DNA of 7,808 nt from contig DMTG01000262.1 of assembly GCA_003477345.1 (NCBI GenBank), positions 1-7,808 of the forward strand. Reading direction: 5' to 3'. The notes under the pieces were generated by a model that searched no databases, was not told the DNA's origin, and saw only the letters and a program-made list of their open reading frames with translations. Below, piece after piece: positions 6,968 to 7,808 of the stretch. The position numbers were made by a program, and so were the translations under genes. Numbering within the stretch: the stretch's first letter is position 1; each line of letters starts with the position of its first letter. This stretch comes from Succinivibrionaceae bacterium. GTDB taxonomy: Bacteria; Pseudomonadota; Gammaproteobacteria; Enterobacterales; Succinivibrionaceae.

Positions 6968-7597
6968 TCAGCACATTCCGCGCTCAGCCAGAATTTTTCT
7001 TATAGGTCCGTAGCTTTTACGGTAACAGTCTATTATAGGAAGCTTAGAAAGAATTTCCAGATGCGCCTTGGTAGGGTAGCCCTTGTGCTTGGCAAAGCCA
7101 TACTCTGGATGCTGTCTGTCGAGCTCATACATCTGACGGTCGCGTTCAACTTTGGCAAGAATGGAGGCAGCGCTGATCTCCTGAACCCGCGCATCTCCCT
7201 TGACCACAGCTTCCGCTCTTATAGGCAGGGCAGGCGGTACTCTGTTGCCATCAACCAGCATGAGATCGCATGAAAGATTCATAGCTTCATAGGCTCTGCG
7301 CATAGCCTCCAGAGAGGCCCACAGGATATTCATGCTGTCAATTTCCTCGGGGGTGCACTGTCCTATGCCGTAAGCCAGCGCCTGCTCCTTTATTACAGGC
7401 TCTAGCTGATCGCGTCTGCGCTCTGTCAGTTTTTTTGAATCATTGAGACCTTCAATAGGTCTTGACGGATCAAGAACCACACAGGCGGCAACCACGTTTC
7501 CCATCAGAGGACCTCTGCCGGCCTCGTCTGCTCCGCATACTTTGAAGCAGACCGGATCCAGCGGATAGACAAACTGCGGATATACTACACTAGCCAT
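6968..7597 (-). CDS. rnhB: Ribonuclease HII
   Basis: A 209-residue cytoplasmic endonuclease that cuts the RNA strand of RNA–DNA hybrids and incises at single ribonucleotides left in DNA. The catalytic acids are visible: D24 and E25 in GADEAGRG, D116 in LVDGNR and D135 in VKGDARV. The NDSKKL motif is at 52–57, EISAASILAKVERD at 140–153, and HPEYGFAKHKGYPTKAH near 163–179. Length is normal for the family. The ATG lies seven bases after the upstream stop and has AAGGGA ten bases before it, inside the upstream gene's end. In many gammaproteobacteria the next gene would be dnaE; here it is accA. Confidence 0.98.
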   Translation of the reverse strand: MASVVYPQFVYPLDPVCFKVCGADEAGRGPLMGNVVAACVVLDPSRPIEGLNDSKKLTERRRDQLEPVIKEQALAYGIGQCTPEEIDSMNILWASLEAMRRAYEAMNLSCDLMLVDGNRVPPALPIRAEAVVKGDARVQEISAASILAKVERDRQMYELDRQHPEYGFAKHKGYPTKAHLEILSKLPIIDCYRKSYGPIRKILAERGMC

Positions 7598-7603
7598 TAA
7601 GGA

Positions 7604-7808
7604 TTAGTCCCTTAGACCGCCAAACTTAGGCTCTGTTTTATCGTTTTCCGAAAATACCTCTTCGGATGTAGGCAGAGTCATCTCAGGTTCAATATCCTGC
7701 TTTACAGCACTCTGGATGGACTCATCCGTCTTGTCAGCCTCAGCGCCCTGTGCTGCAGTATCTGCCGTTTTCTGCTCTACTGACATTACAGGCTCGGCTG
7801 CCGCTCTT
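7604..7808 (-). CDS. Acidic C-terminal tail of an unidentified protein, partial
   Basis: The frame is open from the right edge to a TAA at 7604–7606, giving 67 visible codons. An internal ATG at 7784–7786 lacks a ribosome site and the frame continues upstream of it (RAAAEPV), so this is probably the end of a longer gene. About one quarter of the residues are Asp or Glu, with Ala, Thr and Ser making up much of the rest, and there is no hydrophobic core: a disordered acidic tail. By gene order lpxB would be expected before rnhB, but I see nothing of LpxB in this stretch. Identity cannot be settled from here. Confidence 0.6.
   Translation of the reverse strand, partial: RAAAEPVMSVEQKTADTAAQGAEADKTDESIQSAVKQDIEPEMTLPTSEEVFSENDKTEPKFGGLRD

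Overview
The window reads as ordinary chromosome from a Gram-negative gammaproteobacterium. The AccA protein is nearly colinear with the enterobacterial enzyme and has the same length (319 residues). The order rnhB–accA–tilS is a shortened version of the gammaproteobacterial lpxB–rnhB–dnaE–accA–…–tilS region. The compact layout and moderate GC content suggest a host-associated lineage; a rumen or gut Succinivibrionaceae-type organism is my guess, not something the sequence proves. All genes I can support lie on the minus strand, so the biological order runs from high to low coordinates.

Right half (about 4589–7808), housekeeping block: the acidic tail of an unidentified protein is cut by the window edge. 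It is followed by rnhB (RNase HII), accA (carboxyltransferase alpha subunit of acetyl-CoA carboxylase) and tilS (tRNA-Ile lysidine synthetase). The genes are tightly spaced: 7 bp, about 76 bp, then 2 bp. The dnaE gene that usually sits between rnhB and accA is absent. A perfect 15-bp palindrome covers the accA stop and the tilS start.

Middle (4304–4588): a non-coding spacer of 285 bp. It holds several inverted repeats, one of which is a credible intrinsic terminator for tilS, and a candidate promoter close to the next gene.

Left half (1–4303), envelope-stress-like block: five close-packed genes that look like one operon. They encode an SPFH-domain protein with three C-terminal zinc ribbons (YdjI-like), a double-zinc-ribbon protein with one C-terminal membrane segment (YdjG-like), and a 76-residue membrane protein that resembles only the tail of YdjH-type proteins. 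A TelA/YaaN-family 'toxic anion resistance' coiled-coil protein and a multi-spanning membrane protein running off the left edge complete the set. In Bacillus subtilis, ydjGHI sit with pspA and act with PspA at the membrane. Here no PspA is visible and a TelA protein takes the adjacent place. My inference is a membrane-associated stress or membrane-organising complex: an SPFH scaffold, two membrane-anchored partners, and TelA as possible cytoplasmic effector. This block is the most interesting part of the window. I see no mobile element, CRISPR array, tRNA or rRNA.
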